Of a stretch of 9,162 nucleotides of DNA, positions 1-7,224 are shown in pieces. The notes beneath the pieces were generated by a model. That model was not told the origin of the DNA. It saw nothing but the letters and a program-made list of their open reading frames with translations, and ran no database searches. The stretch lies in contig CAIODE010000531.1 in assembly GCA_903856875.1 (NCBI GenBank), forward strand, positions 1 through 9,162, in the 5' to 3' direction. Each line of letters begins with the position of its first letter. Within the stretch, counting starts at the first letter, position 1. Made by a program: the position numbers and the translations under genes. This DNA is from an uncultured Burkholderiales bacterium. GTDB taxonomy: Bacteria; Pseudomonadota; Gammaproteobacteria; Burkholderiales; Burkholderiaceae_C.

Positions 1-72
1 AAAAACGCTGGCACCACCAGCTTGGGCGCTTTGTTGCGTGCCAAGTTGGACAACAACGATTCAGCGGAATGA
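1..72 (+). CDS. rpsA: 30S ribosomal protein S1, C-terminal end (partial)
   Basis: An open frame enters from the left edge and stops with TGA at 70-72, giving a 23-residue tail that begins KNAGTTSLGALLRAKLDN and ends in DSAE. This closely resembles the conserved end of betaproteobacterial ribosomal protein S1 (GTTxLGALLxAKLDN), and rpsA is the usual gene directly upstream of ihfB in proteobacteria. S1 is the large RNA-binding protein of the small ribosomal subunit that helps load mRNAs, especially those with weak Shine-Dalgarno sites. Only the extreme C-terminus, downstream of the last S1 RNA-binding repeat, lies in the window, so the call rests on this short tail together with the gene order. 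Confidence 0.85.
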   Translation, partial: KNAGTTSLGALLRAKLDNNDSAE

Positions 73-94
73 TCTGCTGACGACCAAAGTCTCT

Positions 95-134
95 AGCTTG
101 GCCCTTTTGGGGCTGAGCCAGGGGCTTTTTCTTT
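95..134 (+). terminator. Probable rpsA terminator or attenuator hairpin
   Basis: Bases 96-104 (GCTTGGCCC) can pair with 110-118 (GGGCTGAGC) around a TTTTG loop, giving a 9-bp stem with two G-U pairs. A run of T bases follows at 126-130, continuing CTTT. The T run sits about 7 bases beyond this stem, so the fit to a classic intrinsic terminator is imperfect. A bulged alternative pairs 95-102 with 117-126 and abuts the T run directly. It lies 23 bases after the rpsA stop and could end or attenuate transcription into ihfB. No promoter is obvious between it and ihfB. Confidence 0.5.
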
Positions 135-157
135 GCCTCCCGCAAAATCCCTTTTAA

Positions 158-469
158 ATGACCCGCTCCGACCTCGTTGAAGCCTTGGCTGCCCGTTTTG
201 AGCAGCTCACTCACCGTGACGCCGAATTCGCCGTCAAAACGGTGCTGGACGCCATGAGCGAAGCTTTGGTCAAAGGCCATCGAATCGAGATTCGCGGATT
301 TGGCAGTTTCACCATCAACCGCCGCCCTCCCCGCGTAGGACGCAACCCCAGATCGGGTGAAAGCGTACAAATTCCTGAAAAGCGTGTGCCTCATTTCAAA
401 CCCGGCAAAGCTTTGCGTGAAGCCGTCGATCAAGGCTCCTTGGACGTATTGCACGGCAAGTCAGACTGA
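158..469 (+). CDS. ihfB: Integration host factor subunit beta
   Basis: This 103-residue protein belongs to the HU/IHF family of nucleoid-associated DNA-bending proteins. IHF-beta pairs with IHF-alpha to bend DNA at specific sites in recombination, replication and sigma-54 transcription. The sequence shows the N-terminal helical dimerisation part ([14 protein letters not shown]), the IEIRGFGSF strand with Arg46, which in IHF-beta contacts the minor groove, and the DNA-embracing arm [10 protein letters not shown] with the intercalating proline at residue 64. The closing helix contains [12 protein letters not shown]. Length fits the family. Its place after rpsA distinguishes it from ihfA and hupB. 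The start at 158 is set by the conserved N-terminus, yet no Shine-Dalgarno sequence precedes it (the 15 bases upstream read CAAAATCCCTTTTAA). Confidence 0.96.
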   Translation: MTRSDLVEALAARFEQLTHRDAEFAVKTVLDAMSEALVKGHRIEIRGFGSFTINRRPPRVGRNPRSGESVQIPEKRVPHFKPGKALREAVDQGSLDVLHGKSD

Positions 470-490
470 GCTGAAGCAAGCCAGCACTTA

Positions 491-520
491 ATAATTAGGC
501 CCCTTGAAGGGCCTTTTTTG
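491..520 (+). terminator. Rho-independent terminator of ihfB
   Basis: AGGCCC (497-502) pairs perfectly with GGGCCT (509-514) around a 6-base loop, and six T bases follow at 514-519. A-rich sequence precedes the stem (AATAATT), so the T run can pair back on it. The hairpin lies 27 bases after the ihfB stop. This is the clearest intrinsic terminator in the window and separates ihfB from lapAB. Confidence 0.85.
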
Positions 521-548
521 TTGTCTAGGCTTGCCATCGCCTTAGAAT
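521..548 (+). promoter_or_regulatory. Candidate sigma-70 promoter for lapAB
   Basis: TTGTCT at 521-526 (four of six -35 consensus bases) and TAGAAT at 543-548 (five of six -10 bases) are separated by 16 bases. They lie directly after the ihfB terminator and 24 bases before the lapA start. An independent promoter is expected here because the terminator should block readthrough. The prediction rests on pattern matching only. Confidence 0.4.
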
Positions 549-571
549 GACAAGGCTGTCTGAGGCCATTC

Positions 572-865
572 ATGAAACAATTTCTCAAGCTGCTTCAGTG
601 GACGCTGAATGCTGCTGTCTTCTTTACTTTATTTGCCTTTGCGCTGAACAACCAGCACGAGGCCAAGGTGTACTTTTTCTTTGGCACCCAATGGCGCTCG
701 CCCATGGTTCTCATTGTTTTAACGGCCTTTGCGCTTGGCTTGGTCGTCGGCGTTTTAGGCATGGTGCCACGTTGGTGGCGTCAAAAACAAGCAGCCAAAA
801 CTGTGCAGGCAAACACAGGCTCGGCAACAAACCCCGACCTCCCGGAAGCACCCCATGGAACTTGA
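572..865 (+). CDS. lapA: Lipopolysaccharide assembly protein A (LapA, DUF1049)
   Basis: This 97-residue inner-membrane protein is of the LapA/YciS family. Two hydrophobic segments are visible, roughly residues 8-26 and 43-66, joined by a short loop with the NNQHEAKVYFFFG stretch that is typical of DUF1049 proteins (an Asn followed by V-x-F-x-F-G-like strands). A basic segment (PRWWRQKQAAK) follows the second helix and would lie in the cytoplasm. A GAGG Shine-Dalgarno site at 562-565 sits 6 bases before the ATG. The gene overlaps lapB by 11 bases, so the two are surely co-transcribed and probably translationally coupled. In E. coli LapA works with LapB and FtsH in controlling LpxC level and hence lipopolysaccharide synthesis. 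Function here is inferred from family and gene order. Confidence 0.9.
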   Translation: MKQFLKLLQWTLNAAVFFTLFAFALNNQHEAKVYFFFGTQWRSPMVLIVLTAFALGLVVGVLGMVPRWWRQKQAAKTVQANTGSATNPDLPEAPHGT

Positions 866-2012
866 CCTCATATGGATTTTGGTGGGATTGCCAGCCGCAT
901 TTGGCTTGGGCTGGCTGGCCTCCAGACTAGATTTACGACAGCTGCGCATCGACAACCGCCAAGCGCCTCGCGCGTATTTCAAAGGCCTGAATTTTTTATT
1001 GAACGAGCAACAAGACAAGGCCATTGACGCCTTCATTGAAGCGGTTCAAAACGATCCCGACACTTCCGAATTGCACTTTGCATTGGGTAATTTATTCCGC
1101 CGTCGCGGCGAATACGAGCGAGCTGTGCGCGTTCACGAGCATTTGTTGTCTCGCGGCGATCTCAGCACCGCAGACAGGCAGCGCGCCCAAAATGCCTTGG
1201 CCAAAGATTTTGTCAAAGCTGGCCTGCTAGACCGTGCAGAAGACGCTCTGAGAAAGCTCGAGGGCACTGCGTTTGAGGGACAAGCCCGATTGGCACGCCT
1301 GGCCATTTACGAGCGCTCCCGCGAATGGCCGCAAGCACGTCAGGTGGCAGAACAGTTAGAAGGTTCAGGCGAGGTGAGTTTTTCTGTTCGCAAAGCCCAT
1401 TACCTGTGTGAACAAGCGCGTGAACTCAATGCAAAAGGTGATAGCACCGGTGCGTCCCAATTGCTGCTCAATGCCATTCAAGAAGCACCCGAAGCGCCTC
1501 GCCCTCGCTTGCTTCTGGGGCAACTTCAATTGAACATGCTCCAAGCCTCGCAAGCCTGCGACACCTTGAGCCAACTGTTTGAATCGTCTTCGGTTGCAGC
1601 ACCCTTGGCGGCACCCAGCTTGGTCATGGCCGCGCAAAGCTCTGAACGTGTGCCTCAAACCTTGACCTTGCTGAAGTTGCACTACGCACAAAGTCCCTGC
1701 ATTGATGTGATGGATGCCATTGTGAGCCTTGAAAAAGCCAGTGCCGAAGGTGAAGCGCAAACACGCCAACGCTACATCGAGCATCTGCAAAAACAGCCCT
1801 CACTTTTGGCGGCATCACGTTGGTTGGCTGGCGCTGATTTAGGTGGCGATGAAACCCGCGGGCCTGTGCAAAAAGCGCTAGAGCAAGCTTCAAGGCCCTT
1901 GTCGCGATACCGTTGTGCGGCTTGCGGTTTTGAAGCCAAAGAACATTTCTGGCACTGCCCGGGTTGCCAGGCTTGGGACAGCTATCCCCCGCGCAGAGTT
2001 GAAGAACTCTAA
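855..2012 (+). CDS. lapB: Lipopolysaccharide assembly protein B (LapB/YciM), TPR protein with rubredoxin-like zinc tail
   Basis: At 385 residues the length matches E. coli LapB (389). An N-terminal membrane anchor spans about residues 4-23. A tetratricopeptide array follows, beginning with the characteristic YFKGLNFLLNEQQDKAID and continuing through LHFALGNLFRRRGEYERAVRVH. The C-terminus carries two CxxC knuckles (Cys354/357 and Cys368/371) in YRCAACGF and WHCPGCQAW, the rubredoxin-like zinc site that packs on the TPR domain. In enterobacteria LapB is an adaptor that presents LpxC to the FtsH protease and responds to periplasmic lipopolysaccharide through PbgA/YejM. Start at 855 lies inside lapA, with GGAAG at 844-848 as the ribosome site 6 bases upstream. 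All key cysteines are present, and I see no sign of truncation. Confidence 0.95.
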   Translation: MELDLIWILVGLPAAFGLGWLASRLDLRQLRIDNRQAPRAYFKGLNFLLNEQQDKAIDAFIEAVQNDPDTSELHFALGNLFRRRGEYERAVRVHEHLLSRGDLSTADRQRAQNALAKDFVKAGLLDRAEDALRKLEGTAFEGQARLARLAIYERSREWPQARQVAEQLEGSGEVSFSVRKAHYLCEQARELNAKGDSTGASQLLLNAIQEAPEAPRPRLLLGQLQLNMLQASQACDTLSQLFESSSVAAPLAAPSLVMAAQSSERVPQTLTLLKLHYAQSPCIDVMDAIVSLEKASAEGEAQTRQRYIEHLQKQPSLLAASRWLAGADLGGDETRGPVQKALEQASRPLSRYRCAACGFEAKEHFWHCPGCQAWDSYPPRRVEEL

Positions 2013-2118
2013 CTTGCAGAAAAGCAAGCCAATTTGACCGACTGACTTTCAGTGAATTGCAGACTCTGTCCTTCGCTTGCAAACTTCACTATTCAGAATC
2101 ATTCAGCAGTTGAATCGA

Positions 2119-2147
2119 GATTGCATCACCGCAGTGGTGGTGCGATC
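2119..2147 (+). promoter_or_regulatory. RNA hairpin in the comEA leader (possible lapB terminator or attenuator)
   Basis: GATTGCATCACC (2119-2130) pairs with GGTGGTGCGATC (2136-2147) over 12 bp around a GCAGT loop. Two of the pairs are T-G, which are stable U-G pairs in the + strand RNA but A-C mismatches in the - strand RNA, so the structure suits + strand transcripts. It is followed only by TTTAGGA, and the AGGA there is the comEA ribosome site, three bases beyond the stem. There is no room for a promoter between the hairpin and comEA. It could end lapAB transcription, attenuate comEA, or hide or expose the ribosome site. Confidence 0.55.
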
Positions 2148-2161
2148 TTTAGGAATTGAAC

Positions 2162-2491
2162 ATGTTGAAAAAAATCTTAGCACTCACAGCCTTGCTGTTT
2201 TCTTTGTCCAGCTTTGCGGCTGTTGATGTCAACAAAGCCAACGCGGCCGAACTTGATGGCATCAAAGGCATTGGGCCTTCCCTGTCTGGCAAAATTTTGA
2301 AAGAACGCAACAAAGGCAGTTTCAAAGACTGGCCCGATCTCATGCACCGCGTCAGCGGCATGGGCGAGAAAAGTTCAGCCAAATTTTCTGCACAAGGACT
2401 GACTGTGAATGGCTCGGGCTATCAAGGCGGCAGCACCACTGAACCCGCCAAGGCAGCGCAAACCGATAAACCCAAGTCAGGCAAATCTTAA
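2162..2491 (+). CDS. comEA: Exported ComEA-family helix-hairpin-helix DNA-binding protein
   Basis: The protein has 109 residues. The first 20 form a Sec signal peptide (two lysines, hydrophobic LALTALLFSLSS, cleavage likely after SFA). The mature part is a single ComEA-type double helix-hairpin-helix: VDVNKANAAELDGIKGIGPSLSGKILKERNKGSFKDWPDLMHRVSGMGEKSS in sequence order, with the paired GIG and GMG turns that contact the DNA backbone. A low-complexity Lys/Gly/Ser/Thr tail of about 30 residues ends it. ComEA proteins bind double-stranded DNA in the periplasm and ratchet it inward during natural transformation. The ATG at 2162 is preferred over the in-frame TTG at 2156 because AGGA at 2151-2154 gives 7-base spacing. 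No other competence gene is nearby, so a role in transformation is inferred from the family alone. Confidence 0.85.
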   Translation: MLKKILALTALLFSLSSFAAVDVNKANAAELDGIKGIGPSLSGKILKERNKGSFKDWPDLMHRVSGMGEKSSAKFSAQGLTVNGSGYQGGSTTEPAKAAQTDKPKSGKS

Positions 2492-2529
2492 GCATCCAAG
2501 CCGCTTCAGAAGCTGGCAGTTTCATGCTT
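2490..2529. terminator. Weak hairpin between convergent comEA and oxoprolinase genes
   Basis: GCC-GCTT (2500-2506) can pair with AAGC-T-GGC (2510-2517) around a CAG loop with one bulged T. An outer AAGCAT (2490-2495) and ATGCTT (2524-2529) are also complementary. The gap between the two convergent stop codons is only 30 bases, so a shared bidirectional terminator is expected here. There is no good T run in either direction. Confidence 0.35.
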
Positions 2530-5500
2530 CTGGGGCACCATAACCACCACCGCCTGGCGTGTGAATTTCAAACACATCGCCAGGCGCCATTTCGACCTGT
2601 CCAATGTGTTTTAACACCTGGACACTGCCATCCACGCGGCGTACTTGGTTGATTCCGGGCGCGCCTGCTTGTCCCCCAGCTGCACCAAAAGCAGGGTGCA
2701 CACGGCCGTTGGACAAAATGCTGGCTGTCATAGGCTCTAAAAAACGAATCCTTCGCACACCACCCATGCCTCCCGACCACTTACCCTGTCCACCCGAGCC
2801 TTCACGCATGGCATAACTGTCCAAGCGCACCGGAAATCTAAATTCCAATATTTCAGGATCGGTCAATCGCGAATTGGTCATGTGTGTTTGCACCACGGAT
2901 GTGCCATTGAAGCCTGAAGTGATGTGACCGGCATCGTCCAACAACACGCCGGCGCCACTGCCACCCGATATAGTTTCGTAGTACTGGTACTTGGCATTGC
3001 CGAAAGTGAAGTTGTTCATGGTGGGCTGACTGCCCGCCATCACACCCAAGGCGCCAAAAAGTGCATTGGTAATGCAGCTCGATGTTTCCACATTGCCCGC
3101 CACCACAGAGGCTGGGAAATTAGGGTTGAGCATGCAGCCCTCTGGAATGATCACTTTCAAGGGTTTCAAACAACCCGCATTCAAAGGAATGTCGTCGTTC
3201 ACCAAACTTCTGAATACATACAAAACTGCCGCCATGCAAACTGCGGTGGGCGCATTGAAGTTGTTAGTCTGCTGTGCACTGGTGCCCGTGAAGTCAATCT
3301 CTGCGCTTCGATTTTGAGCGTTCACTCGAACTGCAACTTTGATTTGCGCGCCGTTGTCCAAGGGCAATGTGAATTTACCATCTTTCAAACGTGTAATGAC
3401 ACGTCTCACAGATTCTTCGGCATTGTCTTGCACATGGCGCATATAAGCCTGTACCACATCCAAGCCAAACTCATTGACCATCTTGCGAAGCTCTTGCACG
3501 CCTTTTTCATTGGCGGCCAATTGCGCGCGCAAGTCGGCCATGTTTTGCGATGGATTGCGACTGGGGTATTGGCCGCTAGACAGCATGTCCAGCATGGTCT
3601 GCTCTTGCAGCACGCCTTCCGCCACCAACTTCACGTTGTTGATTTGCACGCCTTCTTCTTGAATGGTGGTGGAGAACGGTGGCATCGAACCGGGTGTGGT
3701 GCCGCCAATGTCGGCATGGTGGCCACGCGAACCCACATAAAACTCAGGTTGTGATGCACCTTCTAAAAAGACTGGCGTGATGACTGTCACATCTGGCAAG
3801 TGGGTGCCACCGTGGTAAGGGTCATTGAGCACATAGACATCACCACGGCGTATCGTGTCTGCGTTTTCACGAATGACGGTTTTAATGCTCTCTCCCATGC
3901 TGCCCAAATGGACGGGCATGTGCGGCGCATTGGCAATCAGGTGCCCTTCGGCGCTGAACAAGGCGCAAGAAAAATCCAAGCGCTCTTTGATGTTGACCGA
4001 GTAAGCGGTGTTCTGAAGTTGCAAGCCCATTTGCTCGGCAATGTTCATGAACAAGTTATTGAAAACCTCCAGCAACACGGGGTCGACCGTGGTGCCTGCA
4101 GCATACTTGGTTTGCCGGGATTCAATGCGGCTTAAAAGCAAATGATCAAGCGCCGTGACTTGCGCTTGCCAACCGGGTTCGACCACCGTGGTGGCATTTT
4201 TTTCTGCAATGATGGCGGGGCCTGATATCTGATCTCCGATGCGCAAATCTTCACGCACAAACAAACCTGCATCCCACCAGCGAGATTCGCCATCCGATCC
4301 CGCAGTGAACATCCGCACGGTGGCGCGCTTGGGCACTTCACGCAGAGAGTGAATGGGCTGAGGTAATTCAACAGGGATATCCCCTTTGATGATGGCCTCG
4401 ACAGACACCGCCTCTACCATCAGGGCCTTGCCTGCCATCAAAAAAGCAAAGCGTTGACGGTAAGCCGCTTCAAACCCTTGCGTGATTTCAAGCAAGGAAC
4501 CCATGGGCACCATGAGCGCCGAGTCACTGCCTTCGTATCGAACGTGAACTCGCTCATGCAACTCAATGGAGTCGCCCAAGGCTTGCTGAGACAAAGCCAC
4601 GCGCGCAGTTTCACTCAAAGCCTTCAAGGGCAACAACAACGCTGGCATGGTCTCTGGCCTTAAGCGCAACTCCACAGCCTGCTCACGAATCAAACTTTGA
4701 TCGGCCAATCCCATGCCATAGGCTGACAAGACGCCCGCCAAGGGGTGCACATAAACTTGTTTCATACCCAAGGCATCGGCCACCAAACAGGCGTGCTGCC
4801 CGCCTGCACCACCAAAACATTGCAAGGTATAGCGCGTCACATCGTAGCCACGGGCCACAGAAATTTTCTTAATGGCATTGGCCATTTGCTGAACTGCAAT
4901 TCTCAAAAAACCATCGGCGATGGACTCGGGCGAGCGATTCATCTGAGCAGACAACACCTTGAATTTTGCAGCCACTGCCTCAGCATCTAGTTTTTGATGG
5001 CCCTCAGGTCCAAACACCGCAGGGAAAAAATCAGGCTGCACTTTACCCACCAAAACATTGGCATCCGTCACAGCCAATGGGCCGCCGCGCCTGTAACTGG
5101 CAGGCCCTGGATTGGCGCCAGCGCTTTGGGGCCCCACACGCAATCTGGCACCATCAAACTGCAGCAAGGAGCCGCCGCCAGCCGCCACCGTGTGAATGCT
5201 CATCATGGGTGCGCGCATGCGAATGCCCGCCACTTGAGTTTCAAACTCACGCTCAAACTGACCGGCGTAATGCGACACATCGGTGGAGGTGCCGCCCATG
5301 TCAAAGCCAATCACTTTATTGTGCCCAGCGCCTTCGGCAGTGCGCGCCATGCCCACAATGCCGCCAGCGGGTCCGCTCAAAATGGCATCTTTGCCAGCAA
5401 ACGCATGCGCATCGGTCAAGCCACCAGAGGACTGCATGAACATCAATTTGACGCCTGGCATTTCGCTGGCCACTTGATCGACATAGCGACGCAGAATAGG

Positions 5501-6178
5501 TGACAGATAAGCGTCTACCACGGTGGTATCGCCGCGGCTCACAAACTTCATCAGGGGACTAGTTTCATGCGAGGTGCTAATTTGGGTGAAGCCAATTTGC
5601 CGGGCCAAATTTGTGGCCAAGATTTCATGCTGTTGATATCGGTACGCGTGCATGAACACAATGGCCACGCTGCGAATGCCAGCGTCAAACTGCGCTTGCA
5701 ATTGAACACGCAAAGTCTGGACATTCAGGGGCTCAATCACTTCGCCAACCGCAGACATCCGCTCTTGTGCTTCGATCACTTCGCTGTAGAGCAGCTCTGG
5801 TAGCACAATATGCCGATCAAACAATCGGGGGCGATTTTGATAAGCAATGCGCAGGGCATCTCTAAATCCACGCGTCGTGACCAGCAATGTTTTTTCACCT
5901 TTGCGCTCTAGCAATGCATTCGTAGCAACCGTTGTGCCCATCTTGACGCAAGCGACCAAATCTGGCGTGACAGATTCTTGTGGCATCAATCCCAACAAGT
6001 GCCGAATACCAGCCACTGCTGCGTCTTTGTACTGATCCGGATTTTCAGAAAGTAATTTGTGCGTCAACAATTGACCATCAGGCCGCTTTCCTACGATGTC
6101 GGTGAACGTGCCCCCACGGTCAATCCAAAATTGCCAAGTTTTTTGATCTGAGTTTGATGTGCGTGAAAACGATTGCAT
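2522..6178 (-). CDS. Fused HyuA-HyuB hydantoinase/5-oxoprolinase (ATP-hydrolysing)
   Basis: At 1218 residues this has the full length of single-chain 5-oxoprolinases, which use ATP to open 5-oxoproline to L-glutamate in the cytoplasm. The N-terminal HyuA half carries the actin-like ATPase phosphate loops: DRGGTFTD at 20-27 and DMGGTSTD at 293-300, followed by AAGGGS (332-337) and [12 protein letters not shown] (348-359). The HyuB half starts near Asp699 ([20 protein letters not shown]) and holds [12 protein letters not shown] (785-796), HHADIGG (820-826) and the glycine-rich C-terminal TPGGGGYG. Oxoprolinase rather than hydantoinase is favoured by the fusion, the [10 protein letters not shown] start and the [10 protein letters not shown] motif that follows. 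The reading frame is intact. The ATG at 6178 has no clear Shine-Dalgarno sequence and an in-frame stop lies six codons upstream, so no longer form exists. It is alone on its strand, with no pxpABC or transporter beside it in the same orientation. Another 5-membered lactam substrate cannot be excluded. Confidence 0.9.
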   Translation of the reverse strand: MQSFSRTSNSDQKTWQFWIDRGGTFTDIVGKRPDGQLLTHKLLSENPDQYKDAAVAGIRHLLGLMPQESVTPDLVACVKMGTTVATNALLERKGEKTLLVTTRGFRDALRIAYQNRPRLFDRHIVLPELLYSEVIEAQERMSAVGEVIEPLNVQTLRVQLQAQFDAGIRSVAIVFMHAYRYQQHEILATNLARQIGFTQISTSHETSPLMKFVSRGDTTVVDAYLSPILRRYVDQVASEMPGVKLMFMQSSGGLTDAHAFAGKDAILSGPAGGIVGMARTAEGAGHNKVIGFDMGGTSTDVSHYAGQFEREFETQVAGIRMRAPMMSIHTVAAGGGSLLQFDGARLRVGPQSAGANPGPASYRRGGPLAVTDANVLVGKVQPDFFPAVFGPEGHQKLDAEAVAAKFKVLSAQMNRSPESIADGFLRIAVQQMANAIKKISVARGYDVTRYTLQCFGGAGGQHACLVADALGMKQVYVHPLAGVLSAYGMGLADQSLIREQAVELRLRPETMPALLLPLKALSETARVALSQQALGDSIELHERVHVRYEGSDSALMVPMGSLLEITQGFEAAYRQRFAFLMAGKALMVEAVSVEAIIKGDIPVELPQPIHSLREVPKRATVRMFTAGSDGESRWWDAGLFVREDLRIGDQISGPAIIAEKNATTVVEPGWQAQVTALDHLLLSRIESRQTKYAAGTTVDPVLLEVFNNLFMNIAEQMGLQLQNTAYSVNIKERLDFSCALFSAEGHLIANAPHMPVHLGSMGESIKTVIRENADTIRRGDVYVLNDPYHGGTHLPDVTVITPVFLEGASQPEFYVGSRGHHADIGGTTPGSMPPFSTTIQEEGVQINNVKLVAEGVLQEQTMLDMLSSGQYPSRNPSQNMADLRAQLAANEKGVQELRKMVNEFGLDVVQAYMRHVQDNAEESVRRVITRLKDGKFTLPLDNGAQIKVAVRVNAQNRSAEIDFTGTSAQQTNNFNAPTAVCMAAVLYVFRSLVNDDIPLNAGCLKPLKVIIPEGCMLNPNFPASVVAGNVETSSCITNALFGALGVMAGSQPTMNNFTFGNAKYQYYETISGGSGAGVLLDDAGHITSGFNGTSVVQTHMTNSRLTDPEILEFRFPVRLDSYAMREGSGGQGKWSGGMGGVRRIRFLEPMTASILSNGRVHPAFGAAGGQAGAPGINQVRRVDGSVQVLKHIGQVEMAPGDVFEIHTPGGGGYGAPEA

Positions 6179-6192
6179 TTTGTAACGACTGT

Positions 6193-6222
6193 TTCAAATA
6201 GAAACATGGTTTCTACTATGAT
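6193..6222 (+). promoter_or_regulatory. Candidate rdgC promoter
   Basis: TATGAT at 6217-6222 matches the -10 consensus at five of six bases. TTCAAA at 6193-6198 matches the -35 at four of six, with an 18-base spacer. A start point near 6229 would give a leader of about 39 bases before the GTG start of rdgC. The 17-bp palindrome lies entirely within the spacer. This is a pattern match only. Confidence 0.4.
6199..6215. promoter_or_regulatory. 17-bp perfect palindrome, likely repressor operator in divergent promoter region
   Basis: TAGAAAC-ATG-GTTTCTA is a perfect inverted repeat of two 7-base arms around 3 bases. A third copy of the GTTTC half-site lies just left at 6191-6195, so GTTTC also forms an inverted repeat with GAAAC (6201-6205). 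The core GAAAC-N3-GTTTC resembles the operator recalled for the IclR-family regulator KdgR of enterobacteria (GAAACATTGTTTC). The site lies 20 bases before the oxoprolinase start and inside the spacer of the candidate rdgC promoter, so a bound protein could affect both genes. The bound regulator is unknown and is not encoded in this window. Confidence 0.5.
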
Positions 6223-6267
6223 TGATCCAAATTTGACGCGATGTCAAACAACCCCTCAAGGATATAC

Positions 6268-7209
6268 GTGTTTAAAAATGTGATGGCCTACAGAATTGGG
6301 CCCGACTGGAACGCCACCGTACCAGAGATTGAATCAGCCTTTTCTGCCAACCGATTTATCGAATGCACCCCCGGTCAAGACAAATCAGTGGGCTGGACTG
6401 AGCCTAGAGGCGTCGCCAATGGCCCATTCATTGAGTCCATTGGCGGTCAATGGATTGCCAAACTTCTCATAGAGACCAAAGCCGTCCCCTCCTCCGTTGT
6501 CAAACGCAAAGCTGAATTGCAGGTGCAAGACATTGAAGCCAAGACGGGCCGCAAACCTGGAAAAAAAGAAACACGCGAAATGCGCGAAGACATTTTGCAC
6601 AGTTTGCTGCCTCAAGCCTTTTCCAAGCAAGGCGCAGTGATGGTGTGGATCAACCCCAAAGACCACCTGCTGGCCATCGACGCTGGCAGCTCAGGCAATG
6701 CAGATGAAGTGATCACTCAGTTGGTGCGTGCTTTGCCAGGCCTAGGCCTGAAATTGTTGCAAACCGCCACCTCGCCCCAAACCGGCATGGCAGCTTGGTT
6801 ATTGGCCACCAACCCAGACGATCTTCCGCGTTCGTTGAGTGTGGAAAAAGAATGTGTTTTGAAGTCTGGCGCAGAAGACCAGCCGATGGTGAAGTACACA
6901 CGGCACATTTTGAGCACCGAGGAAGTGCGCAAACATGTTCGCGAGGGCAAACTTCCTACCCAATTGGCGCTCAGCTGGGAGGGTAAAGCTAGCTTTGTAC
7001 TGACCGAAAGTTTGCAGCTGAAAAAAGTTGCATTTTTAGATGGCACAGAACCAGACGCCCTCAGCACCAAAGGTGAAGACAAGTTTGATGCCGACGTGGT
7101 CCTAAGTACTGGCATGCTAGGGCCTTTGCTGAAAGACGTGATTGACGCTTTAGGCGGCGAAAACGTATTCGCAGAGGCCGCAAGCGATGCTGAAGGGCCA
7201 CCCTTTTAA
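6268..7209 (+). CDS. rdgC: Recombination-associated protein RdgC
   Basis: RdgC is a ring-forming, sequence-nonspecific DNA-binding protein that coats the nucleoid and restrains RecA-mediated strand exchange. The product of 313 residues (E. coli 303) begins (M/V)FKNVMAYRIGPDW, the hallmark RdgC N-terminus, and contains VANGPFIESIGGQWIAKL, the REDILHSLLPQAFSKQGAVMVWI block and a C-terminal KFDADVVLSTGMLGPLLKDVIDALGGE, all typical of the family. The frame is open from an ATG at 6241, but I choose the GTG at 6268. It is preceded by CAAGGA (6257-6262) with 5-base spacing and restores the family's usual start, while the ATG has no ribosome site and adds nine unrelated residues. The gene is divergent from the oxoprolinase gene, and crcB follows 15 bases after its stop, suggesting co-transcription. 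Confidence 0.93.
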   Translation: MFKNVMAYRIGPDWNATVPEIESAFSANRFIECTPGQDKSVGWTEPRGVANGPFIESIGGQWIAKLLIETKAVPSSVVKRKAELQVQDIEAKTGRKPGKKETREMREDILHSLLPQAFSKQGAVMVWINPKDHLLAIDAGSSGNADEVITQLVRALPGLGLKLLQTATSPQTGMAAWLLATNPDDLPRSLSVEKECVLKSGAEDQPMVKYTRHILSTEEVRKHVREGKLPTQLALSWEGKASFVLTESLQLKKVAFLDGTEPDALSTKGEDKFDADVVLSTGMLGPLLKDVIDALGGENVFAEAASDAEGPPF

Positions 7210-7224
7210 TCGGAGGACTCAACT

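Noticed and set aside
547..930. A 127-codon frame overlapping lapA and the start of lapB
   Set aside because: It covers lapA in another frame, has no ribosome site, and its product is Cys/Trp-rich without family resemblance, while the lapA frame has a ribosome site, two membrane helices and the DUF1049 pattern.
2013..2028. CTTGC-GCAAG hairpin right after the lapB stop as a terminator
   Set aside because: The stem has only five pairs and no T run follows. It is much weaker than the 12-bp hairpin at 2119-2147.
1365..2082. Two - strand frames of 141 and 152 codons across lapB
   Set aside because: Both are antisense to a lapB frame with conserved TPR and zinc motifs and show no domain of their own.
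2156..2161. TTG start two codons upstream for comEA
   Set aside because: It lies only one base after the AGGA site, too close for initiation. The ATG at 2162 has proper spacing.
2924..3754. A 276-codon open frame on the + strand antisense to the oxoprolinase gene
   Set aside because: It lies wholly inside a well-supported coding region and its product has the His/Cys/Arg-rich composition of a mirror frame with no recognisable domain. It is best explained by codon bias of the gene on the other strand. The several other + strand frames between 2604 and 6035 are of the same kind.
6179..6240. Promoter for the oxoprolinase gene on the - strand
   Set aside because: TTGGAT (complement of 6225-6230) resembles a -35 box, but no acceptable -10 lies 15-19 bases downstream of it, so I do not list a promoter.
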